From NCBI GenBank assembly GCA_900618795.1, contig UYJD01000001.1, positions 1 through 64,000 of the forward strand: 64,000 nt of DNA. Direction: 5' to 3'. The notes below the pieces were generated by a model. The model saw nothing but the letters and a program-made list of their open reading frames with translations. It made no database searches and had not been told where the DNA came from. Positions 31,732 through 41,114 of this stretch are shown here, in pieces. Positions within the stretch are counted from its first letter, which is position 1. Each line of letters starts with the position of its first letter. The translations under genes were made by a program, and so were the position numbers. The stretch comes from Cyanodermella asteris. Lineage: Eukaryota; Ascomycota; Lecanoromycetes; Ostropales; Stictidaceae.

Positions 31732-33680
31732 TCAAGACAGGTTGAAAGGATTGTTCGACATGTCAGAGCCGCCAAAAGCAAACGAATCCAGTTCTCCGAA
31801 GGGCAGAAAGCCCAAGCCCATGCCATCATGGCCATCGCTAAGGTGCTTCTCAAACATGAAAGCTGGCAACGGATCGAAACCTACCTCTCCTCCATCTCCA
31901 GTCTGTAGGCTCTGCGTCAAGTCTGGACCTTCGACCAATGCAGCATTAGACTCGCCACTTATTCCTCCTCTGCTGCTGATGCTCCTCTTGATAATCTCAA
32001 TGCTTCGCTTGATTTTGGGACAGCTTCCTTGCGCTGCATATAATGTCCTTAGGTTTGTCTCGATCCGGTCATTCGATCCGGGAATGCCTTCTTGGAAATC
32101 TAGCAGGGCGACTGTGGCGGCCGTGTACGCGCAGTATGCTACCAGGTACTTGGATCGCGACAGACCGAAGGAGGTATCGAGCAGAAGTAGGCGACGCTCA
32201 ACGGCGGCGGCGGCTGTGCGACAGAGCGCCATCCGGCGGAAGGGTCGGTGAAGAAGGATCTTGGAGGCATAGAAAGCAGGCTGTTACACATTAGCTTGAT
32301 CGAAGATATGAAGGACGAGGACGAATCACTTTTGGGAAAGGATGTGTGGAGGTGGGCAGAATCGGGCTCCGTCCGGATTGATGATAAGGTGACGTGGCGA
32401 TGGTGAGAACCAATCATCAAGCCTCTGATCGAGGTTTTGGACCTCGGAGCGGATGTTTTCCGGGCACTTTCCGGCGTAGATCGTGAGAAGGATATCGTTG
32501 GTGATGATTGACAGTTTGGAAAAGTTGGCAAAGGCGCTCATCGTGTAGGCAGGCCCGTGCGACATCCCATTGCCAGGATTCCCGGGATCCTCAAAATAAG
32601 GATACCAAGATATGGTCTCAGCTGATTCATCCAATATGCAGACCAAGCCAGCTGCTTTGCCAGTCCTGCACATACCGACGTGCCTGTGAAGATTTTTGGC
32701 GGTTTGAAGAGACCAATGTTGACGACCATACGGAATGCCATTCCTGAATAAAGCCATGCTTGAGACAACTGCCCACAGCCCATTTCTCGTGCGCTCAACT
32801 GGAGGAGCGATTGAACCAAAGGTATGGAAGGACTCTCGTGGAGACTTTGGCCAAGCAAGAGACGTGTACGAGCCAGCAGTTCCTCGGCCAGATGATGTCT
32901 TGTATATCGAGCAGAATGTAGACAAATGGTAGACAGAAGCAGCTGAGAGCAGTAGTCCCCACCAAACGCTGCATTCTGCAAGAATATAGGCCTCGACACA
33001 AACATGAATGCGGGGTGGATCCACGTCCAGTGGGTTTGCAACAAGTGCAATGCATCAGCCTGGCTGATTTGCAGCAAAGTAGCACAATTTCTCATTGCCG
33101 CAGCCTCCCAGAAACGAAGCTTCTCCTCGTCCATCCCAGCCAGAGAATCGATGGATGCGGTTGGTGTGGGTATGGAAGTAAGGTCGGAGAAGAGCGATTC
33201 GTCGGGGAGATTGTCTTCCACCGCTGAGGTCGATTCGTAGTGTGAAGTTCCGCTTTCATGCGCAGATTAATCTCCCAATGCTGAATTAGTGACTTTCTGG
33301 GCATTATTGGCTAGCCCGAAGTCGATTGGCAGGGGCCTTTGTGAAGCAGTGACTAGCGCCGGGCTGGCTTCGTCAGATACAGCGCCATCGCTTGATCGAC
33401 CTTCCGCCCCTTCGGCCTTCTCCTCGAGCATCCGCTCAAGTTCTTTGATACGAGATGCCATTGCGAGCACCTGCGACATGGGCGGCGCCTTGTCATAGTG
33501 ACAGCGTTCTCCGTACGCCAAGCAGATCTTGCACTCTGGCTGCCCGCCGTCGCACTTGATCTTACGTGCTCGGCATTTCGAGCATGTCAAGATATAGGCC
33601 GCTCTCGCCTGACGAGTAGACTTGCCTCTACTCTCGCTCTGCCCACTGGCAGCGTTTGTCTCCTTCCTGATGCGTGGCAT
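31732..33680 (-). pseudogene. decayed Zn2Cys6 fungal-specific transcription factor (NirA-like family)
   Basis: The start at 33680 encodes an intact zinc cluster with cysteines at 33, 36, 43, 50, 53 and 60, then a short coiled segment (ASRIKELERMLEEKAEG). The fungal transcription factor domain follows (ARYTRHHLAEELLARTR, GQLSQAWLYSGMAFRMVV, HGPAYTMSAFANFSKLSIIT, KILLHRPFRR, KYLVAYCAYTAATVALLDF). The frame is not intact. An in-frame TAA lies at 33269-33267 with open, family-like sequence on both sides. Near 32625 a conserved stretch of about 25 residues after KQLAWSAY is missing and the frame changes. Near 32300 a clean 50-nt intron (GTGATT...AACAG) leaves the wrong phase. A GTATGT...GCTGAG intron could hide the second defect, so a gene predictor may call this intact; I favour a pseudogene. 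Confidence 0.6.
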
Positions 33681-34355
33681 GTCTTTCTATCCAGGATGAA
33701 TCATCAGAGCGCAAGTAACCAGCAACGAACGCAATGCATGATAGCCGAAGCATAGGGCAACTATGATACCAAAATTTGGACCACCTTCACGTGGTCAAAA
33801 TACCGCACTGAAGTAACGGGAAGAGCCGCATCATGGCCACATCCGTGGAAAACTGAGATCGAGAACGGTACGTATTCACCATGTTCACTCTCATGCTAAA
33901 GTCAGATTTGGCCCATGTGCGGCGCTGCAAGGGGCTGTGAGCCAAGTCAAGCATCCTTTCGCGTGCCGAAGAGATTCAATGGATCATGCACGTGACTTTG
34001 GACGAATCACGAAGTTCGAATGTGCCGAAATAGCTTGAGCCATATCCATATACCACAACCTTCCTCAGCCTTTGGTGGTATGGTGGGACGTCACGATGGA
34101 TCAGCGGTAAGATTGACGCGAGATCCAAGTGATCTGTCTTCCTATTCGTAGTCAGATGCACAAATATGTGACCTCTCGGGCAGTTTCCGGGCGTCTGGCC
34201 GATCCTCAGAGCGACGTCTGCATCTGATTCAGTTTCCAAAGACAATACAGATCAACGCAAGTCGCTGGGCATATATAAATCTATCTTAGCCGTCGCATTT
34301 GCGCGTGAGTCATCGAAGCAGTACTCAGGCGTATACTCGCCGCAACAACATCTGC
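33681..34355. other. intergenic spacer
   Basis: About 0.7 kb between the regulator start and the Tel2 stop. It holds the regulator's former promoter. No coding sequence is recognised. Confidence 0.4.
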
Positions 34356-37274
34356 CTAGGCCGAACGCTGCGCAAACGGTCCTAGCAGGCTTCGTTGATA
34401 ATTGTCAATAACCTCTTTCACCTTGACGAGCAACGCGCTCGCCAGCATCTTCACACGTTCTTCCTCCTTCGGCCCACCCCGCAAATTCTCAAACACCGGC
34501 TGCACCCACGCCTGCGTCTCCATAAGCTCTTTAGCATGATCTTCTGCCAACTTGCGCTGGTCATACGAATTGATCTCAAGAAGCGTAAGATTGGCGAATA
34601 ATAGCGCCTCCAGAATGCTCTGTTCCGTCAATGCGAATCTGCGTAACGATAGCAGTAGGCCCCATAGCTCGGTTGTCATACCGGTTAAGGCGAGCGTTGA
34701 GGATCCAGACGCACTGAGGATCAAGGCTAGCGTTCGTAGGAAATGGCTCAAAAGGAAAGACGTGGTAAAGACACTGCTGTCACCGCGTGCTCTGAGAATT
34801 GTGGTCATCCTGCCGGTAAGAGGGTAGAAGAAGCCTTCCGCTACGATCTTAGCCAGCTCGTTAGGTATTGCTCGTTTCCTCCTCTTTTCGACCTCCATGC
34901 GTGACGAGAACGTTCGGACCTTGAGCACGTTCGGACCAGTAGCTTTGTCTGCAGCCTCTAGTGCCATGGGCTTAATGATATCCCGTTCTAGCTTTCCCGT
35001 GAGCTTGTTGATGGGCGCAGCCTCCAATGCGAACATCTTCTCGTATGTCTCTGGGAGGCGCTTAGAGGGAAAGTCCGGGACGTCGTTCACGCCTGTCATG
35101 TCAGCGTCCTCCTCTTTCAGTCCGGCTAGCTCGCGAGCGGCTAGCGTCAATGCTGAGAGGATTGCTGCACGCTGAGACATTGAAAAGTCACCGTTGAAGT
35201 ATGTGTTCGAAAACCACTTGCCCATGTCCACGGGTTTGGCAATGATGATAGCTATCATTGCCTGAAGGCGCTTTTCATGGAAATTGTCGAAGTCGTAGGG
35301 GTCCCTCAGACCAAGTAGCTTGGATGCCAAATCCTCGATGTGGTCGGACACCTCAGTGCCGAAGTTGGTTTTGCGCCTTATGAGAGGAGCTGCATGCTCG
35401 ATCGCTAGCTTCAGACGATCGTAATTCTCTTCATCGCGTAAGCCAGCAAGTAGATCGCGGATGTAAACAGGTGCAGTAGCTTTGTTGCGGTTGATCGCTG
35501 TCGGATCGTCATCTGAATCTTCGGGATCTGAGTCGGGCTTTGCGTACACCGGTAAATCGTCCTCGCTTTCTGTGTCCTCTACCTCCTCTATGGCCACGAT
35601 CTTTGACTTGCTCTGCAATGGTACCTGCTGCATCTCGGCTTTGCTCGAAGACTTGGCCGTCTGTTCCTCCGTTATTCCAACATCAGGTCTTGACAATGGC
35701 TTCAGGTCTGAGATCGATCCTACCGTGTCCTTGGTCTTGATCAAATCCCGGAATCGCTGGCCCTCTGCACCTTTGATTTCTGCAGTGTCGAACTTGAGAG
35801 CAGCTTCCTGACTGTCCACTAGTTCGGATATCGCCATTCCCACAGCCATGCCGAAGAACTGTAGTCGCGCAGTGCTTGCAGCTAGCCGATTCGAGACAGC
35901 ATTCAGGTATGCACTTGTGCTCTTGATCTGCTTGAACGCTTCTGGCTGAAGCCTGTGTAAATATCCAGATATGACCAGTAGAACTTGTGTCCGCAATTCT
36001 TGCTGGAGCAATGGCTCCTGTCGAACCGAGTACTTCGACCCGAAACGCTCCAGAGTCTGGTCAAAAGCAGATCTCAAACGCTGCTCATCGTGGCTGAGCA
36101 ACAAGATCACGGCTCGAAAGATTGCAAAGGGAAGCCCCACGTTGCCGCCCGCCAGTTCTGTTATCCATTCGACAAGGTAATCTCGTAGGTTTCCAATGTC
36201 GCTGATCAACGCTTCCAAAAGTGCAGCTGCTCCAGACACATAAATCTGATCGGGCTTCACCGCGGTGGATCTCTCTGCCAGCAGCCGCAATAGAATGTCC
36301 ATCGCTAATGGTTGCATGAATGTTGAGGCGTCCTTGATGATATCACTGCAAGTGCTTAGCCGAGACGAAAAGCCTTGCAACGGAAAAGAGAATATAGCAG
36401 TCATGACATGCTCTTTATGACCACTTCGAAGCGCTTTGTTGAAGAAGGCAGTCCGATACTTCCCGATTTCGGGATGTTCCGTTGCCATGTCAGCATTCAT
36501 GTGCAGGATATTTCGACCAAGCCAGAAGGAAAATTGGCGACCATCACCAACCCAGGCTTGCGGTCGAAACTGCTTGCTCTTTTGCCCAATCATGATGTCG
36601 GCCTGAGCTGCCACAGACAGAAGATTGCCACCAGCGATTAGTGCCACGAGCCCGTCCACGATGACAGCTCGTTTGGTCTCTTGCGGTTCAAGGTTTTTGA
36701 TGTCCGTGCACAGGAAGTGAAGGTTTCTATCGCCATACAAAAGACACTTTAGGAGTTCGAGCCCGCACTGAAGTTGTTCCGTGTCGACATCTTGTCGCTC
36801 TTTGGAATCTGCTTTTGGGGGCTGGAGTGAGGGGTTTGCCAGGATCTTGAGTCTGTTCGTCACGGCTGCAATGCCGGCGGCGCTGCGAAGACATTTGATC
36901 AAACGCCGCCATGTCGTCCTCTGCCGCCATATCTTCCTCTGGCCATTGCTTTGGCTCAAAATCTGCCAATATGCTGGGACAATGTCGTTGACCAACACAA
37001 ACACGATTTGTGACGCAAGCGGTCCTGGGCATCTCACATGAAAGGGAGTTTGGCTAGCGCTTTCCGTGTTGAGAAAATCCAAACAAGATCGTAAGGCAAG
37101 GAGGTCTGGTTTTGATCTCAGAACTGCCAGGACGTCATGTGGAGATTCGATATTCTCGACGTTTTCGATTGAGGAAGGCTGATGTTGTGCTTTACCAGAC
37201 GCAGGCGTCAAAGCAGTAGGTGTCAGGGCGTCATCAGCATCTCGCAGGCGGGATGGAAGCACAATTCTGTCCAT
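34356..37274 (-). CDS. tel2: telomere length regulation protein Tel2 (TELO2/Clk-2 family)
   Basis: A single exon of 972 codons from ATG 37274. The protein is mostly alpha-helical, as expected for the HEAT-like solenoid of Tel2. The conserved C-terminal Telomere_reg-2 domain lies at about residues 600-715 and begins VYIRDLLAGLRDEENYDRLK, continuing with the segment LLGLRDPYDFDNFHEKRLQA and ending in LAARELAG. Before it sits an acidic low-complexity stretch (EEVEDTESEDDLP ... DPEDSDDDPT), which in yeast and human Tel2 is the CK2-phosphorylated site that binds the R2TP chaperone. Tel2 forms the TTT complex with Tti1 and Tti2 and stabilises the PIKK kinases (TOR, ATM, ATR). Length and domain order fit the family, and the frame is uninterrupted. 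Confidence 0.93.
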   Translation of the reverse strand: MDRIVLPSRLRDADDALTPTALTPASGKAQHQPSSIENVENIESPHDVLAVLRSKPDLLALRSCLDFLNTESASQTPFHVRCPGPLASQIVFVLVNDIVPAYWQILSQSNGQRKIWRQRTTWRRLIKCLRSAAGIAAVTNRLKILANPSLQPPKADSKERQDVDTEQLQCGLELLKCLLYGDRNLHFLCTDIKNLEPQETKRAVIVDGLVALIAGGNLLSVAAQADIMIGQKSKQFRPQAWVGDGRQFSFWLGRNILHMNADMATEHPEIGKYRTAFFNKALRSGHKEHVMTAIFSFPLQGFSSRLSTCSDIIKDASTFMQPLAMDILLRLLAERSTAVKPDQIYVSGAAALLEALISDIGNLRDYLVEWITELAGGNVGLPFAIFRAVILLLSHDEQRLRSAFDQTLERFGSKYSVRQEPLLQQELRTQVLLVISGYLHRLQPEAFKQIKSTSAYLNAVSNRLAASTARLQFFGMAVGMAISELVDSQEAALKFDTAEIKGAEGQRFRDLIKTKDTVGSISDLKPLSRPDVGITEEQTAKSSSKAEMQQVPLQSKSKIVAIEEVEDTESEDDLPVYAKPDSDPEDSDDDPTAINRNKATAPVYIRDLLAGLRDEENYDRLKLAIEHAAPLIRRKTNFGTEVSDHIEDLASKLLGLRDPYDFDNFHEKRLQAMIAIIIAKPVDMGKWFSNTYFNGDFSMSQRAAILSALTLAARELAGLKEEDADMTGVNDVPDFPSKRLPETYEKMFALEAAPINKLTGKLERDIIKPMALEAADKATGPNVLKVRTFSSRMEVEKRRKRAIPNELAKIVAEGFFYPLTGRMTTILRARGDSSVFTTSFLLSHFLRTLALILSASGSSTLALTGMTTELWGLLLSLRRFALTEQSILEALLFANLTLLEINSYDQRKLAEDHAKELMETQAWVQPVFENLRGGPKEEERVKMLASALLVKVKEVIDNYQRSLLGPFAQRSA

Positions 37275-37787
37275 TTTGCGAGTTTGAGAAGAATGTTGGG
37301 CCTCGATGAGACGTGCTTGATCATTCGACCCGCATCCTGCAGCTTATGCAAGAGTTGAGCGTTCGACCAGTCTTTGATCCGCGGCAGAGCAGCGGTGATT
37401 GGACTCGTGGCGCACTTGCCACTCAACTTACCTTGAATAGCATTCACGTAAGTACTTCCGAAGTGTAAATGTAGGTAACAGGTAGAAGATTCGTGGAGCT
37501 GCTTTTATAGGTACATTCGAAAGTACGAACGCAAGTAATATTGACAATGCGCGTACAGCTATCCGCCTGGTAGCCAGAGATGGATGGTAGGCAGCACTTC
37601 AGTTACTCCTTGGGATGACCCTTGAATCGATTTTTCGCACGCAGTCACAGCGGTATATCAGGCAGTACTTGAGTGCCTATTCGGGCAGGTTTATAACGGG
37701 GTGTTTGCGCAACGACTTATGATCGCCCGCCTCAGGTGGCCCAAGCTCCACATCGATGCATCACCTCCTCCGCGAGCTCCAACTTTT
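37275..37787. other. divergent promoter region of tel2 and COQ6
   Basis: About 0.5 kb between the tel2 start and the first upstream ORF of COQ6. It should hold both promoters. No core element is obvious and nothing coding is supported. Confidence 0.4.
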
Positions 37788-37896
37788 ATGCATCATGAGG
37801 CTGCAAGACCTACTTGACGCCCCACGATGCTTTCACGCGCTGCAAGACCTACTTGACGCCCCACGATGCTTTCACGCGCTGCAAGGCTTCGGCTGA
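37788..37896 (+). promoter_or_regulatory. cluster of upstream ORFs in the COQ6 leader
   Basis: Three small ORFs are visible. ORF a (37788-37817) reads MHHEAARPT. ORF b (37827-37856) reads MLSRAARPT and stops nine nucleotides before the COQ6 ATG; its first seven residues equal those of COQ6. ORF c (37795-37896, another frame) reads through both repeat copies and overlaps the COQ6 ATG, so it would block translation if used. Whether they lie in the mRNA depends on the transcription start, which the sequence does not show. Confidence 0.5.
37801..37878 (+). repeat. exact 39-bp tandem duplication over the COQ6 start codon
   Basis: Positions 37801-37839 and 37840-37878 are identical, unit CTGCAAGACC...TTTCACGCG. 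A diverged third unit precedes them: the ATG at 37788 sits exactly 39 nt before the one at 37827. Each unit carries an ATG in the same frame; the last (37866) is the COQ6 start. The first half of a unit also begins again after the second copy (CTGCAAG at 37879). Confidence 0.95.
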
Positions 37897-39366
37897 GCTC
37901 CAAGTCTTTGAGGCAATGCCGAGCTCCGGCAGTGCTGCGTTTCTCCACATCCCCAGCGCGTTTCGAAGCAGACATGTACGATGTCGTCTGTGTCGGCGGC
38001 GGTCCCGCCGGTCTCAGTCTTTTAACAGCTTTGCGTGTGTACACCTATGTGATGGTAACACAATAGCTGACGTCTGACAGAGTCAAATCCTGCTACATCC
38101 TCCCTTCGCTTGGCGCTCGTTGAATCTCAGGACCTTTCGCAAGCTTCATCGTGGTCCCTCCCCAGCACCTCGTTCTCGAACAGAGCAAGCTCACTCACTC
38201 CTTCCTCGGTCTCGTATCTACGCAGAATCGGTGCATGGGATCATATGGAGGAGGAGAGGATACAGCCTTTTCAGGAAATGCAGGTCTGGGATGGAGTGTC
38301 GGGAGCTCGGATCGAATTCAACCTACCATACCAGCCGCAACAGGGTACGGTAGCGTGGATGAGTGAGAATGCCAACTTGGTAAAGGCGCTGTTGAGCAGG
38401 CTACATGAGAGCGGAGGACTTTCGACCTTTGACAACACGCGTGTTGAATCGATCACTGCTGGACCGGAGCCCGAAAATGAAGATTCGCTGGATCTATCGT
38501 CATGGCCGCACATCACGCTTGCAAACAAGCAGACCTTGGCTGCAAGACTTCTGATCGGGGCTGATGGCGCGAATAGTCCAGTGCGAACGTTCGCCGGCAT
38601 ACAGGCCGACGGCTGGGACTACGGGCGACATGCAGTAGTTGCGACGTTGAAGTTGGAGAACGAACCCGACAGGTATCGAACGGCTTTCCAACGCTTCTTG
38701 CCTACCGGTCCCATCGCACTTCTACCTTTGCCAGGTCCATACGTGACCCTTGTCTGGTCAACATTACCAGAGAGGGCTGCGCTTCTCAAGTCTCTGTCAC
38801 CGACGGACTTCATCGCCATGGTCAATGCCGCCTTTCGTCTTTCCACAACCGATTTGACCTACATGCACAGCCAGAATTCAGGCCAAGCGGATGAGTTCAG
38901 CTGGAGAGAGCAACACGTTCCTAGCCAGATGGAGGACGTTCAAGTTCCTGGAAAAGTCGTTGATGTGCAAGATGGCTCAATAGCAGCTTTCCCTCTCCGC
39001 TTCCGCCACGCCGATAGCTATATCGCGTCGCGAGTGGCACTCGTCGGCGACGCAGCACATATCGTTCACCCGCAGGCCGGACAAGGTCTAAATATGGGTC
39101 TTGGAGATAGTGAGGCTCTTTCCAACACCATCGACTACGCTGTCCGCCATGGTCAGGATATCGGTGACCAGCTCAGCCTGGAATCATACCACGCAGCGCA
39201 GTACGAACCTAATCACAGACTTATGGGCGTGATCGACAAGCTGCACAAGCTGTATGCATATGAGTCCGGTCCCGTGGTTGGCCTTCGGAGCCTTGGCTTG
39301 GAAGCAGTCAACGCAGTTGAGCCTTTGAAAGAATTTCTCATGCGCCAGGCAAGCGGTGCTCGCTGA
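37866..39366 (+). CDS. COQ6: ubiquinone biosynthesis monooxygenase COQ6
   Basis: Two exons, 37866-38036 and 38083-39366, with a 46-nt intron ending CTGACAGAG; 484 residues. The Arg/Ser-rich N-terminus (MLSRAARLRLSSKSLRQCRA) is a mitochondrial presequence ending near LRFSTSPARFEADMYDVVCV. The flavin-binding GGGPAG lies at about 44-49. The family DG motif (LIGADGANSPVR) and the second FAD motif, VALVGDAAHIVHPQAGQGLN, both follow. COQ6 hydroxylates the C5 position of the coenzyme Q ring on the matrix face of the inner membrane. I chose the second acceptor AG because it alone gives the read-through LRSNPATSS in frame. The leader contains upstream ORFs made by a 39-bp duplication, and the stop lies 32 nt from that of ALG12. 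Confidence 0.95.
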
Positions 39367-39398
39367 AAGCGCTATAGTACAACAACTAGATGAGTACC

Positions 39399-41114
39399 CT
39401 ACAATTGGCCTCTCGTATGTTGCAGTATTTGGAGCTTGGGCTCCATCCGGATCGTGAGCCACCTTCCAGAGGTGATTGAGCTCAGACTGAGGCCGACTCT
39501 ATTCCACCACACAACTATGTTCCTCCCCAGATCCGCCATCGGGCCGACTGGGTCCCCCGCGAGGTCAGCATTACGCAGCTGCCGATCGAGCTCCTCTCGG
39601 CTCTTGGTCAACGCGAAGCCGGAATAAGCCGTTACATGGCCGACCTGAGATATTGGCTCCCAAGCACCAATGATCCTCTCTGCACCCTCTGCTATCACAT
39701 AATCAAAATGCTTCCAAAATTCGGGACGAAGCAACTTTTCGGGGTCTTCTTCTTTGTCATATACCCATGTTATATTTGGGTCGATCCAGTCAGGACGGGC
39801 AGCACTGCCCTTCGGCGCCATCTCCAGGAATCGTGTGACTCCAGTCATGCAAGCCAGAACATCGGTGTGGACCGATACTGTTGTCAGCGGTCGGTGGTTT
39901 GTGACAGTATGTAGTCGGTTCAATGCCGCCGCTCCGGGGTAGTTGAGACTCGAGATGATCAGGAAAGCAAAGCCTGCGAGCATGGATAGCGGTACCGAGA
40001 TCAGCACAGTCGCGAGAAGTGCTTGCTGCATGAGACCGGGCTTGTTTCGTGCTTGCCAAAGTCGATCAGCGCCAACGCCGGCAACAGCTGTCAGTGGAGG
40101 AAGGACATAAACAATGAAACGCCACTCCTTGTGAGCTTGAATGCTGAGTATTGCAACATAAACCAGGCTGATCCCGAGGATGACCTGGATGCGGGACGAT
40201 GCATCCCTGCGCAGAGCAACGGGTATGCAAATCAGGAACGTCGCTGGGTTGAACAGGAGCTTTGGCAGGGCCACAGCGAAGTAGTGATAGAACGGCGACA
40301 CGCCCCATTCTTCTGACTTTCCTTCAATGACATTGAACACGAATGCATTGAACTCTGGCCAGACAAGCTTTTGCCAGAAAAGCGAATCAATCGAGGCGGT
40401 CAGTCCCAGACCGACGACCAGACCGAGCAGTCCCGCCGTGATGACCGGCATCAAACTCAGTCGCCTCGTGAACAAGATCCATAGCGTATATACGGCCAAT
40501 AACGCTGCAAGCTCAGACCTGAAAACGATCCCCAGGACTGTCAAAGCGAAAAGTCCGCGCTGTAATCTGTTGTTGTTCTGCTTTGCAATAGTCGTCCCAT
40601 CGAACAACCCCAAAATTAAATCCCTCTGCGCCAACGTCACGAAACCGAAAGCCAAGAAGTTTGGCAACGTCCTACTCCCATAATAGATCAAATGGAATTG
40701 ACACGCCGTAAAAGCCAAGAACCCTGTTCCGGCTCCATCACCAAACACTCTCCTCACGGCCCTGCTGAAAACAGCAATACAAAATGCATTCCAAGCCCCT
40801 AGAATCCCGCGGACCAGGAGTTGTCGCGACTCGTTGTCAAGGAACGGCGCGATGGGTGACGCGACCGTGGACAGTGCTAGAGCACCGACGAATGTCCGGG
40901 GTACGGCGCCGGGGAACGAGACGTGGTCGTAGTGGGCGGCGAGATGGGTGGAGATGTTTGAGGGTGCGGTCGCGGGGATACCGTGGGTTAGGATGTCGTG
41001 GGTTGCTTGGAGGTTGAAGGATTCTTCGACTTTGGTGTATGGGCTGATGAAGACGGAGAGGAGGATTAGGATGAAGATGCGGGATTCGGCGGCGAGATGG
41101 GAGAATGTTGCCAT
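39399..41114 (-). CDS. ALG12: dolichyl-P-Man:Man7GlcNAc2-PP-dolichol alpha-1,6-mannosyltransferase (ALG12, GT22)
   Basis: A single exon of 571 codons. ALG12 adds the eighth mannose in alpha-1,6 linkage to the lipid-linked oligosaccharide in the ER lumen, before transfer to asparagine. GT22 signatures are clear at the start: TKVEESFNLQATHDIL in the first luminal loop, then YDHVSFPGAVPRTFVGAL. Later come HLIYYGSRTLPNFLAFGF, and SEEWGVSPFYHYFAVALPKL, and the QAHKEWRFIVYVLPPL block. About ten or more hydrophobic helices match the multi-pass GT-C fold. Its gene is tail to tail with COQ6, 32 nt between stop codons, so the two 3' untranslated regions almost certainly overlap. Length is normal for the family. 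Confidence 0.95.
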   Translation of the reverse strand: MATFSHLAAESRIFILILLSVFISPYTKVEESFNLQATHDILTHGIPATAPSNISTHLAAHYDHVSFPGAVPRTFVGALALSTVASPIAPFLDNESRQLLVRGILGAWNAFCIAVFSRAVRRVFGDGAGTGFLAFTACQFHLIYYGSRTLPNFLAFGFVTLAQRDLILGLFDGTTIAKQNNNRLQRGLFALTVLGIVFRSELAALLAVYTLWILFTRRLSLMPVITAGLLGLVVGLGLTASIDSLFWQKLVWPEFNAFVFNVIEGKSEEWGVSPFYHYFAVALPKLLFNPATFLICIPVALRRDASSRIQVILGISLVYVAILSIQAHKEWRFIVYVLPPLTAVAGVGADRLWQARNKPGLMQQALLATVLISVPLSMLAGFAFLIISSLNYPGAAALNRLHTVTNHRPLTTVSVHTDVLACMTGVTRFLEMAPKGSAARPDWIDPNITWVYDKEEDPEKLLRPEFWKHFDYVIAEGAERIIGAWEPISQVGHVTAYSGFALTKSREELDRQLRNADLAGDPVGPMADLGRNIVVWWNRVGLSLSSITSGRWLTIRMEPKLQILQHTRGQL

